A stretch of 64,000 bases of DNA from Rothia nasimurium (GCF_014217215.1 NZ_CP056080.1:434001-498000), one strand, 5' to 3'. Numbered from the stretch's first letter, positions 17,984 to 27,818 are shown. The notes: generated by a model not told the origin, from the letters alone. A program made the numbers and translations.

Positions 17984-18794
17984 TGAAGATACTCCGCAGA
18001 AACAGCTCAATGTGCTGGTCGATGATGTGCATGTTGAGTACACCACCCGGTTTAAGACCGGTAGGTTTAGCAGGCAAAAAAGGAATGTAAGGGCTCTCAA
18101 CGGCGTCTCGTTTACTGCTTTTGAGGGTGAATTTATCGGTCTGGTGGGCAAGAACGGAGCCGGAAAATCCACCCTTCTGCGGGTAATAGCGGGTCTTCAG
18201 CCACCGACTCATGGGCAGGTGCTAGCATCTGACCAGCCCACGCTGATTGGTATTTCTGCGGCTCTAAATCCCACGATGTCTGGGGACGACAATATTACTT
18301 TGGGCTGCCTAGCGATGGGCATGAGCATGGCTGAGGTGGAGGCTGCTCGTGCCGGGGTAATTGAGCTTGCCGGAATTGGGGACGCCGTCTATCGTCCCAT
18401 GGAGACATACTCATCTGGCATGGGGTCACGTCTGCGGTTTGCTATTTCGATGGCCGCTCGGCCCCAGATCATGCTCATTGATGAGGCCTTGAGTGCGGGC
18501 GATGCTGCTTTTGCTGACCGCGCTAAAAAGGCGATGGACGGTCTGCTGGATCAGGCAGGTACTGTTTTTCTGGTGTCACACGCTGCTCAAACCGTGGAAG
18601 AGATGTGCACCCGGGCCCTGTGGATAGATGAGGGCGAGCTGATTATGGACGGGGATGCGCGTGCAGTTGCGCGTAAGTACCGCTGGTATGCTCACACCCT
18701 GTCGCAGGGCGACGATGAGAAAGCTGCCGGGTTGTTGGCAGATGCAAAAAAGTTGGGGGAATCTGGCTATCTTGCTGACAACGTAGACGAATAG
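17967..18794 (+). CDS. ABC transporter ATPase for polysaccharide export (Wzt/TagH-like)
   Basis: 275 residues. Walker A GKNGAGKST (about 61-69), a signature region YSSGMGSRLRFA in the form usual for Wzt/TagH rather than LSGGQ, Walker B IMLIDEALSAGD and the switch His in FLVSH. The ATG at 17967 follows GGAGG (17956-17960) and overlaps the permease end by 17 bases; the open frame to 17928 lacks support. There is no C-terminal carbohydrate-binding domain, so chain-end recognition of the Wzt-C type is not expected. Confidence 0.93.
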   Translation: MVRFPSEDTPQKQLNVLVDDVHVEYTTRFKTGRFSRQKRNVRALNGVSFTAFEGEFIGLVGKNGAGKSTLLRVIAGLQPPTHGQVLASDQPTLIGISAALNPTMSGDDNITLGCLAMGMSMAEVEAARAGVIELAGIGDAVYRPMETYSSGMGSRLRFAISMAARPQIMLIDEALSAGDAAFADRAKKAMDGLLDQAGTVFLVSHAAQTVEEMCTRALWIDEGELIMDGDARAVARKYRWYAHTLSQGDDEKAAGLLADAKKLGESGYLADNVDE

Positions 18795-18839
18795 AATTAC
18801 CTAAGACAACATCTCACTACACACGATCAAAGGACATAT

Positions 18840-19979
18840 ATGAAAAGAGTGATGACCGTTTACGGCACCCGCCCTGAGGCTATTAAGGTCGCCCCCATTA
18901 TTAAGGCGCTTGAGGCTTCTGAGAAGTTTGAGTCGATTGCTGTGGTAACCGGGCAGCATCGGGAGATGCTGGATCAGGTCAACGGGCTCTTCGGTATCGA
19001 ACCCGTTGAAGACCTCAACATTATGTCTGCTGGCCAGAGCCTTAACGGCATCGTGGCTAAGGTGATTAGTGGTGTTGACGCTATTTACGAAAAATACGCC
19101 CCTGATGCGGTGATTGTGCAGGGTGATACGTCAACGGTGATGGGGGCTGCTGTTGCTGCTTTTAACCGCCAGATTCCGGTGGTGCATCTTGAAGCTGGCC
19201 TGCGCTCGGGAGATATTAACTCTCCCTTCCCTGAAGAGGCTAACCGTAAGCTGACGAGTCAGATTGCTGCCCTTCACCTGGCTCCTACAGCTGAGTCAAA
19301 AGCTAACCTGCTACGCGAAGGCGTGAACGAAGCAGATATCGTGGTAACCGGTAACTCTGTGATTGACGCTTTGTTTGTAACCGTTGAAAAGACTGTTGAG
19401 TTTGAGGATTCTGCTGTACAGCAGGTTATCGAGAACGGCTCCCCGATGGTTTTGGTGACGACGCACAGGCGTGAAAACTGGGGCGAGCCTATGGAACGTA
19501 TCGGTCAGGCTGTTGCTGAGCTGGCGCGTAAGTTCCCTGACTTCACTTTTGTTTTCCCCGCCCATAAGAACCCGCTGGTACGTGAGGCTGTTCTTCCTTC
19601 GCTGGAGGGCCTGCAGAACGTCATCGTAACGGAGCCTCTTGCCTATGCAGAGTTTACTCACGTGATGAAGGCTGCTCACCTGGTATTGACTGATTCTGGG
19701 GGAGTGCAGGAGGAAGCTCCGAGCTTGGGTAAGCCGGTACTGGTACTTCGTGAGAATACTGAGCGCCCTGAGGCTGTGGAGGCCGGTACCGTGCGTCTCA
19801 TCGGTACTGAATTGGAGCGGATTGTGGATGAGGTCTCTGCTCTGATTGAGAATGATGAACATTATGCGTCTATGGCTAATGCTGTAAATCCCTATGGTGA
19901 TGGTAAGGCAGCAGAACGAACTATTGCTGCGTTGGAGGCGCTGTTTAATCTAGGTAAACGTATAAAAGAATTTTCCTAA
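18840..19979 (+). CDS. wecB: UDP-N-acetylglucosamine 2-epimerase (non-hydrolysing)
   Basis: 379 residues, full length. It interconverts UDP-GlcNAc and UDP-ManNAc. Motifs: VYGTRPEAIKVAPIIKAL at the N-terminus, VVTGQHREMLDQV, VQGDTSTVMG, VVHLEAGLRSGDINSPFPEE, VTTHRRENWGEPM and LTDSGGVQEEAPSLGKPVL, all diagnostic. AAAGGA precedes the ATG. With the dehydrogenase at 24350-25612 it supplies UDP-ManNAcA for a surface polymer. It is the last plus-strand gene of the first arm; the AT-rich segment begins at its stop. Confidence 0.96.
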   Translation: MKRVMTVYGTRPEAIKVAPIIKALEASEKFESIAVVTGQHREMLDQVNGLFGIEPVEDLNIMSAGQSLNGIVAKVISGVDAIYEKYAPDAVIVQGDTSTVMGAAVAAFNRQIPVVHLEAGLRSGDINSPFPEEANRKLTSQIAALHLAPTAESKANLLREGVNEADIVVTGNSVIDALFVTVEKTVEFEDSAVQQVIENGSPMVLVTTHRRENWGEPMERIGQAVAELARKFPDFTFVFPAHKNPLVREAVLPSLEGLQNVIVTEPLAYAEFTHVMKAAHLVLTDSGGVQEEAPSLGKPVLVLRENTERPEAVEAGTVRLIGTELERIVDEVSALIENDEHYASMANAVNPYGDGKAAERTIAALEALFNLGKRIKEFS

Positions 19980-19988
19980 TTAATTTTT

Positions 19989-20825
19989 TTAGTTAATCTG
20001 TTTGATGATTTCTTTTATTATTCTCATGCTTTTTTCTTTATTTGGCGGGTTGTGTCCTGTGAGAGGGTCAGAATAAAAAATAACAGAAAATAAATCGTTT
20101 AGTTTTGGATTATCCCCCATATGCCTAATTATTGTAGGTAAATCCAGGTTGATATCATCTTGTGAGTCAGTATTTATGTATATCTTTGAGCTGGGTGTAA
20201 AATTGAGGGATTTGTAGAATGAAAATACGTTTAGTCGACTTTCGTATAAGCCCGAGACTTGTTCTATGGAGCTTGTTCCAAAACTGCTCCATAATGCAGC
20301 GCGCACTTCTTTATCAAAATAGTGTGTTATATCAATTTGAGGGTTGATAACAGAGGCATGAGACCCCTTGTAGAGCGCGCTAAGACATAATGCTTGAAAT
20401 CCACCTGCTGAACTTCCAAAAAATCCTATATTGAAGCTATCGGTTTTATTGATCAAACCAATATTTTTTAAGGCTGCGAGAAGTTTATCTAGTGCTGTTT
20501 TCATGGCGAGTATAGCATGGTGATCTTTATTGCCTAATCCCCAGCCAATACTTATATCAGAGCTTAGCTGTATGGTTGGGTCTGCGATAAAAATACAATG
20601 CGCCTCAATCTCGGGTGCCCAAGTCATTCTCTGAAAAACCAAACCATCTGCACTTCTTGACCTGTCTACAGCTCCATTGAGGAAAACAATGACAGGTAAT
20701 TCTGGATTTTCATGTATATTGAAGTGGATGTCTATATCAAATGTTTCTTGCAGAACCTTTATTGTCTCTGTTTTTTTTGCTGGTGATAGGTAAGAGCTGA
20801 GCGAAGAAGCGGGAATTCGTATCAT
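19989..20825 (-). CDS. Alpha/beta-hydrolase-like protein of the glycan cluster, function unknown
   Basis: 278 residues, AT-rich codons. A nucleophile-elbow-like GFFGSSAGGFQAL (about residues 133-145) suggests an alpha/beta-hydrolase fold, with possible Asp/His partners in the C-terminal third (SDPLTGHNPPNKE). There is no signal peptide, so it acts in the cytoplasm. Proteins of this size with a GxSxG elbow occur in capsule and accessory-secretion glycan loci; an acyl-transfer or esterase role on the glycan is only a guess. Its ATG overlaps the stop of the gene upstream by 4 bases, so it is cotranscribed. Confidence 0.6.
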   Translation of the reverse strand: MIRIPASSLSSYLSPAKKTETIKVLQETFDIDIHFNIHENPELPVIVFLNGAVDRSRSADGLVFQRMTWAPEIEAHCIFIADPTIQLSSDISIGWGLGNKDHHAILAMKTALDKLLAALKNIGLINKTDSFNIGFFGSSAGGFQALCLSALYKGSHASVINPQIDITHYFDKEVRAALWSSFGTSSIEQVSGLYESRLNVFSFYKSLNFTPSSKIYINTDSQDDINLDLPTIIRHMGDNPKLNDLFSVIFYSDPLTGHNPPNKEKSMRIIKEIIKQIN

Positions 20826-22078
20826 GAAGCATCACTACTTATAGAAAAGTAATCAAGAGTAATTAGGCCCTCTGCTGACCTTGAATGCCAGATATTGATT
20901 TTTGTTGGAATTTTATCAGGATGAACATAAAATGGTTTTCTGCCGATAAGTTTATTCTTATTGGCAATAATTCCTGTAACCATCTCTTTCGTCCCGTAGG
21001 GCTTCCAAAGCTCTGTTTCATCTGGTAGACCTAAACTATTTTCGTACTCAAATGAAATAAAAACTCTACTATCGACAGCGGGTGAGCTTATTGTGAAATG
21101 AAAATTTACTTCGATGAGTCCAACGCTTTGTGGGGGATAGCTAAAATCTATCGATTTAGTTGAGATTTTGATAGGTGGTGTAGAAGAATTTCTAAGGGAA
21201 TTGATAAAGATAAAGTTTTTCCCCCCAAGCTTATCTAGTGTTTTGGGAAAATACAGTGATAGATTACTGTCCTCGTAGTTTATGTAAGGCATTAAAGACT
21301 GTTCTTTATAAATACGCTCGATAGCTAAAAATCCTGTACCTCGCTGGTGCCCGTCTTGGTTAGGGTGAAGTAATGTAATAAAGTTCGGCTTGCGTGAATC
21401 AATTATAGTTGGAGCCCACTTATCAATTTCAGCATGGTTTTGCCGTGGTGGCTCTAGAAAAGTATCTTTTGACTTGCTGTACATACAAATATAAAGCTGC
21501 CCCACAGATGTTTTCGGCCGATAACATTCTCTGATATTGCGCAAATTTCCATTGTGGTATAAGGCAGTGTAGCCTCTTCCAAAGGACAGGCAGTATGCAA
21601 CATGAGTCTTTGTAATGTAGGGGGTCGCCATAGAAAAAAAATCTTTTCCAAGCAGATCATCATCGTCAAGACGATACCAGCTGTATACCACATCATCTTG
21701 AGGGTACAACTCTGCAATGGACTTCGCAGTATCGTTTATAATACTGGAGTGCTGATCCATAGAGTCGTTACAGAATATTTTTAAGAAATCATATTTTTGT
21801 GAAGCCTCATCTAGCTTCTTTTTATACTTAATGGGTAAGCTGCTAGAGTATTGCACAATGTGCACAATATTGTGCTCTTGGGCTGCGAGAGCAATCTGTG
21901 GAAGTGAAATATTTAGAAAGATATCAATCCTTGGATCAAGCCTTTCTTTAGCGTAGAGTTTATTCTTGTACTCTATTGCAGAGCTCGCTGACGCTGAAAG
22001 ATTCCAGCTTGCTGATTTTGGAATGTATAGTGAGAAACGTGTAACACCAATGAAAAATACTTTTTTTGTATCAAGCAT
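20822..22078 (-). CDS. Putative rhamnosyltransferase-type glycosyltransferase (PF11316-like)
   Basis: 418 residues. The first 190 match the PF11316 pattern: VTRFSLYIPKSASWN near the N-terminus, KNKLYAKERLDPRIDIFLNI, and the metal/nucleotide-binding RLDDDDLLGKDFF near residue 145. The last 180 residues form a beta-rich region with no family I recognise. The sugar is not defined by sequence. The ATG at 22078 is chosen; a longer frame begins at 22111 but would overlap the upstream gene by 29 bases. Strongly AT-rich, so probably acquired. Confidence 0.7.
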   Translation of the reverse strand: MLDTKKVFFIGVTRFSLYIPKSASWNLSASASSAIEYKNKLYAKERLDPRIDIFLNISLPQIALAAQEHNIVHIVQYSSSLPIKYKKKLDEASQKYDFLKIFCNDSMDQHSSIINDTAKSIAELYPQDDVVYSWYRLDDDDLLGKDFFSMATPYITKTHVAYCLSFGRGYTALYHNGNLRNIRECYRPKTSVGQLYICMYSKSKDTFLEPPRQNHAEIDKWAPTIIDSRKPNFITLLHPNQDGHQRGTGFLAIERIYKEQSLMPYINYEDSNLSLYFPKTLDKLGGKNFIFINSLRNSSTPPIKISTKSIDFSYPPQSVGLIEVNFHFTISSPAVDSRVFISFEYENSLGLPDETELWKPYGTKEMVTGIIANKNKLIGRKPFYVHPDKIPTKINIWHSRSAEGLITLDYFSISSDAS

Positions 22079-22082
22079 TGCC

Positions 22083-24347
22083 TTAAACCTCAATTTGTTC
22101 TGTATTTGCACCTATAAATTTCATTTCACCTGTAGCAAATAACTTAGAATCATCGATAGTCCAGGTGTGGGTTGTTTTGTCTGACCTTCTCATAACTAAA
22201 AGGTTAAAACGATCAGCGGCATAAATTTTTTCACCAGCATCTATAACCTGCTGTAGGAATGAAGAATCTTCAGAACGTTCCATTTCGGGGAACTTAAAAC
22301 GCTCAAATGTCTCTTTCCAGCCACAGAATGTAGCGCCACGGATAAAGTCTGTGTATCGATTTTCATGCCCGCTGTAGGTCAGCACTGTGCCATTCATTTC
22401 CTCGAAGTAGATATAAGAAGCTGCTTTCCCAGCCAGAGCAGCATTGCTGAACTTCAATGCGTTTTCTAAATCAAGCGCGTAGTTAGAACCGTAGTAATCA
22501 TCATCATCCATACGGAAGAGAATGTCTCCGGTACAAGCATCAGTGAGTTGATTAAGATTTGCTCCTAGGGTCTGAGACGCAGGAGCGGTCATGATACGTA
22601 ATCTATCTACTTTATGCTTGTCAGTGAGCATCTTGAGCTGATCATTTGTCACTTCAAAACCATGAGTTAAAATTACTAGCTCTTTATTGTCGAGAGTTTG
22701 TCGAGCATAGTTCTGAAAAATATTTTCAAGATGATTGGGTCGGTTTGTGGTTACGAAAAAGCTTCTTTTGGTAGATATACGAGGTGTGCGAATTCCAAGA
22801 GCGTTCATTACCTGGAGCGCACGCTGAGTATAGGTGTGGTTAGCCCATACATGTCGTTGAGCTAGGTGCACCTTCCGCTCACGGTATTCGTCAGAACGTA
22901 CTAGAGCTCTTATCTTATGGTAAGCATCTTCTTCAGAAAGAACTTCTGTAAGCATCTGGTTCGGAAAGAAGTTGCGAATAGCGCCTGTTGTGCCAGTGAC
23001 TACAGCTGCACCGCAAGCTGTGGCCTCAAATATTCTCCGAGCACACATCGTCTCTGAGTTTACAACTGAATTAACATTTATTACAGCCTTGTAGGCATGG
23101 TAGGCAGTGAGCATTTGTGGGTAAGGAAGGCTACCTTTTACCAGCTTAATGTATTCATCAGGGAAACGATATTTAATATCCTCACCAGAATTTCTGGAAT
23201 ATATATCCAACTCAAACTTTGCAGCAGCCGGGAGAATCATGTCCAGCTGTTCGCGACGCTCAGGATACTTATCCCTAAAATACATCCCTCCAAAAACAAT
23301 CTCGCGGTCTCGAGCAATCTTGCTGACTCTAGCTGGGTTATGAATTTTGGGCTGTGCCGCGAATGGAAGTACGTCTATTCGATCGTGGCCTAATCGGACT
23401 TGGTACTCATGAATAAGGTTGCCATCTGTCGTAAATACATAATCGAACAAGCGAGCTGTAGGTAAGAAATCTTCAAAATGGGGAGGATCTTCTTTGTTCC
23501 AAAATACAGTAGGAATATTTTTATCCTTACAGTATTTAATCAGGTCTACAACAGCAGGACGGGGCGCAGATTGACCCACAAGGTGATAACGCCAAGACCC
23601 ATTATTTGCTTCCCAGGCACTCTCCACAAAGAGAAAATCTGGCTTAAATTCTTCAAGGATACTGTGCCAGTTATCTGGCGTGGGCTCAACAGTATTCCAC
23701 TCATATGCAAATGCACGAGCCGTGAACTCATCTGCTACCACTGCAACTTTGATATCAGGAAATACCGGTGTCGCAGAAGAAGGCTCTACGGGAGGAAATG
23801 AATAGGGCTTCGACGGTGAGCTACTATTGCCGCTTGAAGAACTATTTGTAGCAGCAGGCAACTGTGATACAGGAGCAGATTTTGCTAAAGCATTGACTGT
23901 TTTTTGAATATCTCGAATGATAGGTGCGGATCGCCCAGTAGAACCTGCAACATTGTTTACCACTATTCCGTTCTTAAGAATGCGACGGTCAGTTCGTCCA
24001 GTTAACATTAGAACTTCGTCCGTAGTTGTTTTGAGATTCTTAATCTCATCAAGAAGAGCTAAAGTATTTTCTTGAGCTGAATCCGCAAGGTCTCCCAACT
24101 CTTTTACACGAGAAAGAGTTTCTGCTGCGCTAGCTTGGCCTGTTCGCGATGCTGTACTGGCAGAGTAGAGTATTTGCCTGTCAACCAACCGGTAGGTTAT
24201 CAGTGTACACCATGCTATACCTATAAGCACAGATACCATACCTGCAGCTAGATTCTGTTTAATGATGCAGATAATGAGAACCAACACTGTTAGTATGGTC
24301 GGGGCGGTGAGATGTTTAAATAGGTTTTTTCGTCCAATATTATTCAT
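22083..24347 (-). CDS. Membrane-anchored two-module glycosyltransferase (CgeB-like plus GT2-like)
   Basis: About 754 residues. Two membrane segments near the N-terminus (LTAPTILTVLVLIICII and MVSVLIGIAWCTLITYRLV), a helical linker (about 75-115), a Ser/Pro-rich spacer (about 165-195), then a CgeB/DUF3880-like GT-B module (FLFVESAWEANNGSWRY, VFWNKEDPPHFEDFL, GGMYFRDKYPERREQLD, MCARRIFEATACGAAVV) and from about 525 a GT-A-like module (TNRPNHLENIF, LTHGFEV, RMDDDDYYGSNY, SEDSSFLQQV, IYAADRFNLLV). It is a paralogue of the 25815-27749 product, which lacks the membrane segments. The ATG at 24347 lies two bases after the wecC stop; a TTG at 24359 is an alternative. Confidence 0.75.
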   Translation of the reverse strand: MNNIGRKNLFKHLTAPTILTVLVLIICIIKQNLAAGMVSVLIGIAWCTLITYRLVDRQILYSASTASRTGQASAAETLSRVKELGDLADSAQENTLALLDEIKNLKTTTDEVLMLTGRTDRRILKNGIVVNNVAGSTGRSAPIIRDIQKTVNALAKSAPVSQLPAATNSSSSGNSSSPSKPYSFPPVEPSSATPVFPDIKVAVVADEFTARAFAYEWNTVEPTPDNWHSILEEFKPDFLFVESAWEANNGSWRYHLVGQSAPRPAVVDLIKYCKDKNIPTVFWNKEDPPHFEDFLPTARLFDYVFTTDGNLIHEYQVRLGHDRIDVLPFAAQPKIHNPARVSKIARDREIVFGGMYFRDKYPERREQLDMILPAAAKFELDIYSRNSGEDIKYRFPDEYIKLVKGSLPYPQMLTAYHAYKAVINVNSVVNSETMCARRIFEATACGAAVVTGTTGAIRNFFPNQMLTEVLSEEDAYHKIRALVRSDEYRERKVHLAQRHVWANHTYTQRALQVMNALGIRTPRISTKRSFFVTTNRPNHLENIFQNYARQTLDNKELVILTHGFEVTNDQLKMLTDKHKVDRLRIMTAPASQTLGANLNQLTDACTGDILFRMDDDDYYGSNYALDLENALKFSNAALAGKAASYIYFEEMNGTVLTYSGHENRYTDFIRGATFCGWKETFERFKFPEMERSEDSSFLQQVIDAGEKIYAADRFNLLVMRRSDKTTHTWTIDDSKLFATGEMKFIGANTEQIEV

Positions 24348-24349
24348 TG

Positions 24350-25612
24350 TTAGCGCCAAATTCCTTTAGTGTCTACAACCTGTTTACCTGCTAATGCAGT
24401 TGCCGCTACAGTCTTAAACTCATCATGGTCGACCAGTAGAACTACGATATCTGCGCGCTCAATCGCAGTTTCGTAGTCGGCAAACTCAACGTTATCAATC
24501 CCCTCAAGCTTCTTGGGCAAGGAAGAAACATTGGGCTCAACCGCAATAACGGTACCGTGACCAAACTCTGTTGCAAGACGCTTCGTAATATCCATAGCAG
24601 GGGATTCACGTAAGTCATCAATATTCGGCTTAAAAGCCAAACCAAGAGCCGCAATCACCGGCTCAGGGGAAGACCCAGCAGCTTCCTTCACCTTTGAAAT
24701 AACCCACTCAGGCTTACCGTCATTAACCTCACGCGCAGTTCGAATGAGGTTAGAGTTCTCTCGATCGGTCGACACAATGAACCAGGGGTCAACAGCAATA
24801 CAGTGACCGCCAACGCCGGGGCCAGGCTGCAAAATATTCACGCGAGGGTGTTTATTCGCCAGGCTGATAAGCTCCCACACATCAATACCAAGCTTGTCAG
24901 AAATCAGCGACAGCTCATTTGCAAAGGCAATATTGACATCTCGGAATGAGTTTTCGGTGAGTTTAGCCATCTCAGCGGTAACATCGTCAGTTGCCACCAG
25001 CTCACCGGTGCAGAAAGCTCCATAAATTTCTTTGGCAATTTCAGTAGCCTTTGCCGTCTGGCCACCGATAATACGGGAGTTGGTGATGAGCTCTTCCATC
25101 GCGTAACCGGGCAGAATACGTTCGGGGCAGTACGCAAAGTAGATGACCGGCTTACCATCAGGGTTCTCGCTACCATCTGCAGCGAGGTCGGGGCGAAGTT
25201 CAAGAACCTTAGCAGCAAGCTTTTGAGTGGTCTTGGGGGGAGAAGTGGACTCAAGGATAATCAGCTCGTCGCCCTTGAGCTGAGGCGCAATGCTTTCTGC
25301 AGCTGCCATGATGTAGGAAAGGTCCCCCTCGTAGTTCTCCTTGAAAGGAGTAGGGACTGCAATGACATAGACGTCAGCCTGGGGCGTTTCGGTGGTGGCA
25401 GTGAGGTTGCCAGAAGAGATAGCTTTTTGCAGCTGCTCTTCAAGGCCCGGCTCAACGATGGTAACTTCACCACGGTTGATGCGCTCAACGTTAGCGGCAT
25501 TGATATCAACGCCGGTGACCTTAAGGTCGTGATTAGCCATTACAACGGCAGTAGGCAGGCCTATGTAGCCAAGACCTACGAAAGCAACAGTGCGGGTAGA
25601 CAAGAGTTTCAC
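24350..25612 (-). CDS. wecC: UDP-N-acetyl-D-mannosaminuronate dehydrogenase
   Basis: 420 residues of the UDP-sugar 6-dehydrogenase family. NAD-binding FVGLGYIGLPTAVVMANHDL near the N-terminus, YCPERILPG, KLTENSFRDVNIAFANEL and the catalytic Cys in QPGPGVGGHCIAVDPWF (about residue 265). The GHCIAVDPWF form is that of WecC, which oxidises UDP-ManNAc to UDP-ManNAcA, and wecB lies in the same cluster. GC is higher than in its minus-strand neighbours. The start is uncertain between GTG 25612 and a TTG three codons in, which has better spacing from AGGTG. Confidence 0.93.
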   Translation of the reverse strand: MKLLSTRTVAFVGLGYIGLPTAVVMANHDLKVTGVDINAANVERINRGEVTIVEPGLEEQLQKAISSGNLTATTETPQADVYVIAVPTPFKENYEGDLSYIMAAAESIAPQLKGDELIILESTSPPKTTQKLAAKVLELRPDLAADGSENPDGKPVIYFAYCPERILPGYAMEELITNSRIIGGQTAKATEIAKEIYGAFCTGELVATDDVTAEMAKLTENSFRDVNIAFANELSLISDKLGIDVWELISLANKHPRVNILQPGPGVGGHCIAVDPWFIVSTDRENSNLIRTAREVNDGKPEWVISKVKEAAGSSPEPVIAALGLAFKPNIDDLRESPAMDITKRLATEFGHGTVIAVEPNVSSLPKKLEGIDNVEFADYETAIERADIVVLLVDHDEFKTVAATALAGKQVVDTKGIWR

Positions 25613-25814
25613 CTAACGAGTTGGCAGAGCGATGACGTATCGGGTGGCGAAACATCAACGTCTGGTATATGTGTATGCAAATGCTGTTTCTATTCTAAAG
25701 GCAGAAACATCTAGGAGGTAATGCAGTACGTAGAGAAATAAATATGGAACGAGGAAAAGCCAATACAATGAGAGCTGAGCTAGACATCTTACCTTGGACG
25801 AAACAGGAGCCGTG

Positions 25815-27749
25815 ATGATAAGCGAAGCCTACGAGGCATATAAATATATTCGTCGAGGCGCCTGGCATCTGCGTACCGGTGGTCTCCAGCAGCTCAAGGC
25901 GTTCAGAACCAGACAAAACATCATTCAGGGCGCAGATGCTCGCCCTGTCGTCAACAAGCAATCGCCCCTGCGAAGGGTCTTTCTTCGCAATGCCCCCACA
26001 ATTAGCCTCGACTTTCCTGAGTTAGAAGCCTCGCCCAAACACTCCCTTTTCGGCGACATACACGTAGCCACAATCCTCGATGACTTCTCAGAAGCAGCCT
26101 GGGGGCACGAGTTCACTACCTACCCCCTCACACCGGACGAGTGGGAGCAAATTCTTCAAGCAAACCCCATTGATTTACTATTGGTCGAATCTGCCTGGTC
26201 GGGTAGTAACGGATCTTGGCGCTACAAGCTTACGGGCAGCAACGCTCCAGCACCAGAACTCACTGCTCTTACTCGCTACTGTAAAGCTAAGGGAATCCCT
26301 GCCGTCTTCTGGAATAAAGAAGACCCTCCCCACTTTGAAGATTTTCTAGAAACTGCCAAACTCTTTGATGTTGTTTTCACATCAGATGTCAACAAAATAC
26401 CTGACTATTGCCGTGCTCTGGGGCATAACCGGGTACAAGCACTTTCTTTTGCTGCGCAAGAAGCAATCCATAACCCTATCCGGCCCAACCACGGATACCA
26501 TGAGCGAGATATTGCCTTCGCCGGCATGTACTTTGCCCATAAATACCCCGAACGTCGCCAGCAAATGGATCTTCTGCTCGGGGCTGCCTATTCTGCATCA
26601 GAAAAAATGCAAACAGGGCTTGAGATTTTTTCACGATTTTTGGGCGACAACCTCAACTATCAATTCCCAGCCCCCTACAACACACGGGTTGTAGGATCCC
26701 TTAGCTATAGAAAAATGCTTACCGCCTACAAGGCATACAAGGTTTTCCTCAACGTTAACTCGGTCATAGATTCACCCAGTATGTGCGCTCGCCGAGTATT
26801 TGAAATTACAGCTAGCGGTACACCGGTAGTCACCACCAGATCTGAAGCTATACCCCATTTCTTTAGCTCTGCCGAAGTGCCTGTAGTTGACACTCGGGAA
26901 GAAGCGCGCCATATGATAACTGCTCTAGTCCGCTCACCAGAGCTTAACAACCGCACTGCTCACCTTGCACAGAGAAAAATCTGGGAAAATCACACCTACT
27001 CCCATCGGGCCGCACAAATTTTATCTATGGTGGGCCAACAGGGTACAGAACGCCTAAAACTACCGAGCGTTTCAGCTCTCGTCTCTACCAACAGGCCACA
27101 ACAAATCGACCATATTTTTGAAACTATGCAGGGTTTCACCAATGTGGAGGTCGAACTCAACCTGCTCACCCACGGGTTTGAGCTCCCTCATCATGAGCTC
27201 CACGCCCGTGCACGAGATAGCGGTATTTCTCTCAACATACTTACTGCTGACTCCACCCAGCCACTGGGAGCCTGTCTTAATCAGCTCGTTCAAGTTTCGG
27301 GAGGTGATGTGCTCACCAAAATTGACGACGACGACCTCTACGGCCAAAACTATTTACGCGACCTGCTGCACGCTTTGCGTTTCTCAGGTGCAGACATCGT
27401 TGGTAAGCAGGCTCACTATATGCACCTCGCACAAAATAACGCAACTATATTGCGTAACCCAGAGCGTGAGCACCGCTGGACCACCTTCGTCGCTGGCCCC
27501 ACCATCACAGGAAAACGAGAGGTCTTCGTAGACACCCCCTTTGCTCCTAAAAACCGCGGTGAAGACACAACTTTTCTGAATACTGTTGCTAGTTCAGGTG
27601 GGCGAATCTACTCTGCTGACCGTTACAACTTCACCCAACTGCGTTCAAAGAACGTGCAGGGGCATACCTGGGATATCGGAACCCCCGAGCTGCTAGCCAC
27701 CGGTGAGCTCAAATTCTATGGATTGGGAACAGAGCATATTATGTTCTAA
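25815..27749 (+). CDS. Two-module glycosyltransferase, soluble paralogue of the 22083-24347 gene
   Basis: 644 residues. It shares with its paralogue LLLVESAWSGSNGSWRYKL, FWNKEDPPHFEDFLETA, GMYFAHKYPERRQQMD, MCARRVFEITASGTPVVTT in the CgeB-like half and STNRPQQIDHIFET, NLLTHGFELP, KIDDDDLYGQNY, GEDTTFLNTVASSGGRIYSA in the GT-A-like half. No membrane segment; the N-terminus is a short basic helix. The ATG at 25815 follows AGGAG by five bases; upstream in-frame TTG and GTG codons are less suitable. Divergent from wecC across a 200-base promoter region. The DDDD motif fits a metal-dependent transferase. Confidence 0.78.
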   Translation: MISEAYEAYKYIRRGAWHLRTGGLQQLKAFRTRQNIIQGADARPVVNKQSPLRRVFLRNAPTISLDFPELEASPKHSLFGDIHVATILDDFSEAAWGHEFTTYPLTPDEWEQILQANPIDLLLVESAWSGSNGSWRYKLTGSNAPAPELTALTRYCKAKGIPAVFWNKEDPPHFEDFLETAKLFDVVFTSDVNKIPDYCRALGHNRVQALSFAAQEAIHNPIRPNHGYHERDIAFAGMYFAHKYPERRQQMDLLLGAAYSASEKMQTGLEIFSRFLGDNLNYQFPAPYNTRVVGSLSYRKMLTAYKAYKVFLNVNSVIDSPSMCARRVFEITASGTPVVTTRSEAIPHFFSSAEVPVVDTREEARHMITALVRSPELNNRTAHLAQRKIWENHTYSHRAAQILSMVGQQGTERLKLPSVSALVSTNRPQQIDHIFETMQGFTNVEVELNLLTHGFELPHHELHARARDSGISLNILTADSTQPLGACLNQLVQVSGGDVLTKIDDDDLYGQNYLRDLLHALRFSGADIVGKQAHYMHLAQNNATILRNPEREHRWTTFVAGPTITGKREVFVDTPFAPKNRGEDTTFLNTVASSGGRIYSADRYNFTQLRSKNVQGHTWDIGTPELLATGELKFYGLGTEHIMF

Positions 27750-27801
27750 TTACCCGGTGGTATGAATCAAACAAAACGTATCTAGCCCACCTTCATCTAA
27801 G

Positions 27802-27818
27802 AGAAGGATCATACGCTG
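27802..27818 (+). promoter_or_regulatory. Ribosome-binding site selecting a CTG start
   Basis: AGAAGGA (27802-27808) lies seven bases before CTG 27816-27818. An in-frame TAA lies just upstream and there is no ATG, GTG or TTG in this frame until 27927, after a conserved-looking N-terminus. Confidence 0.6.
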
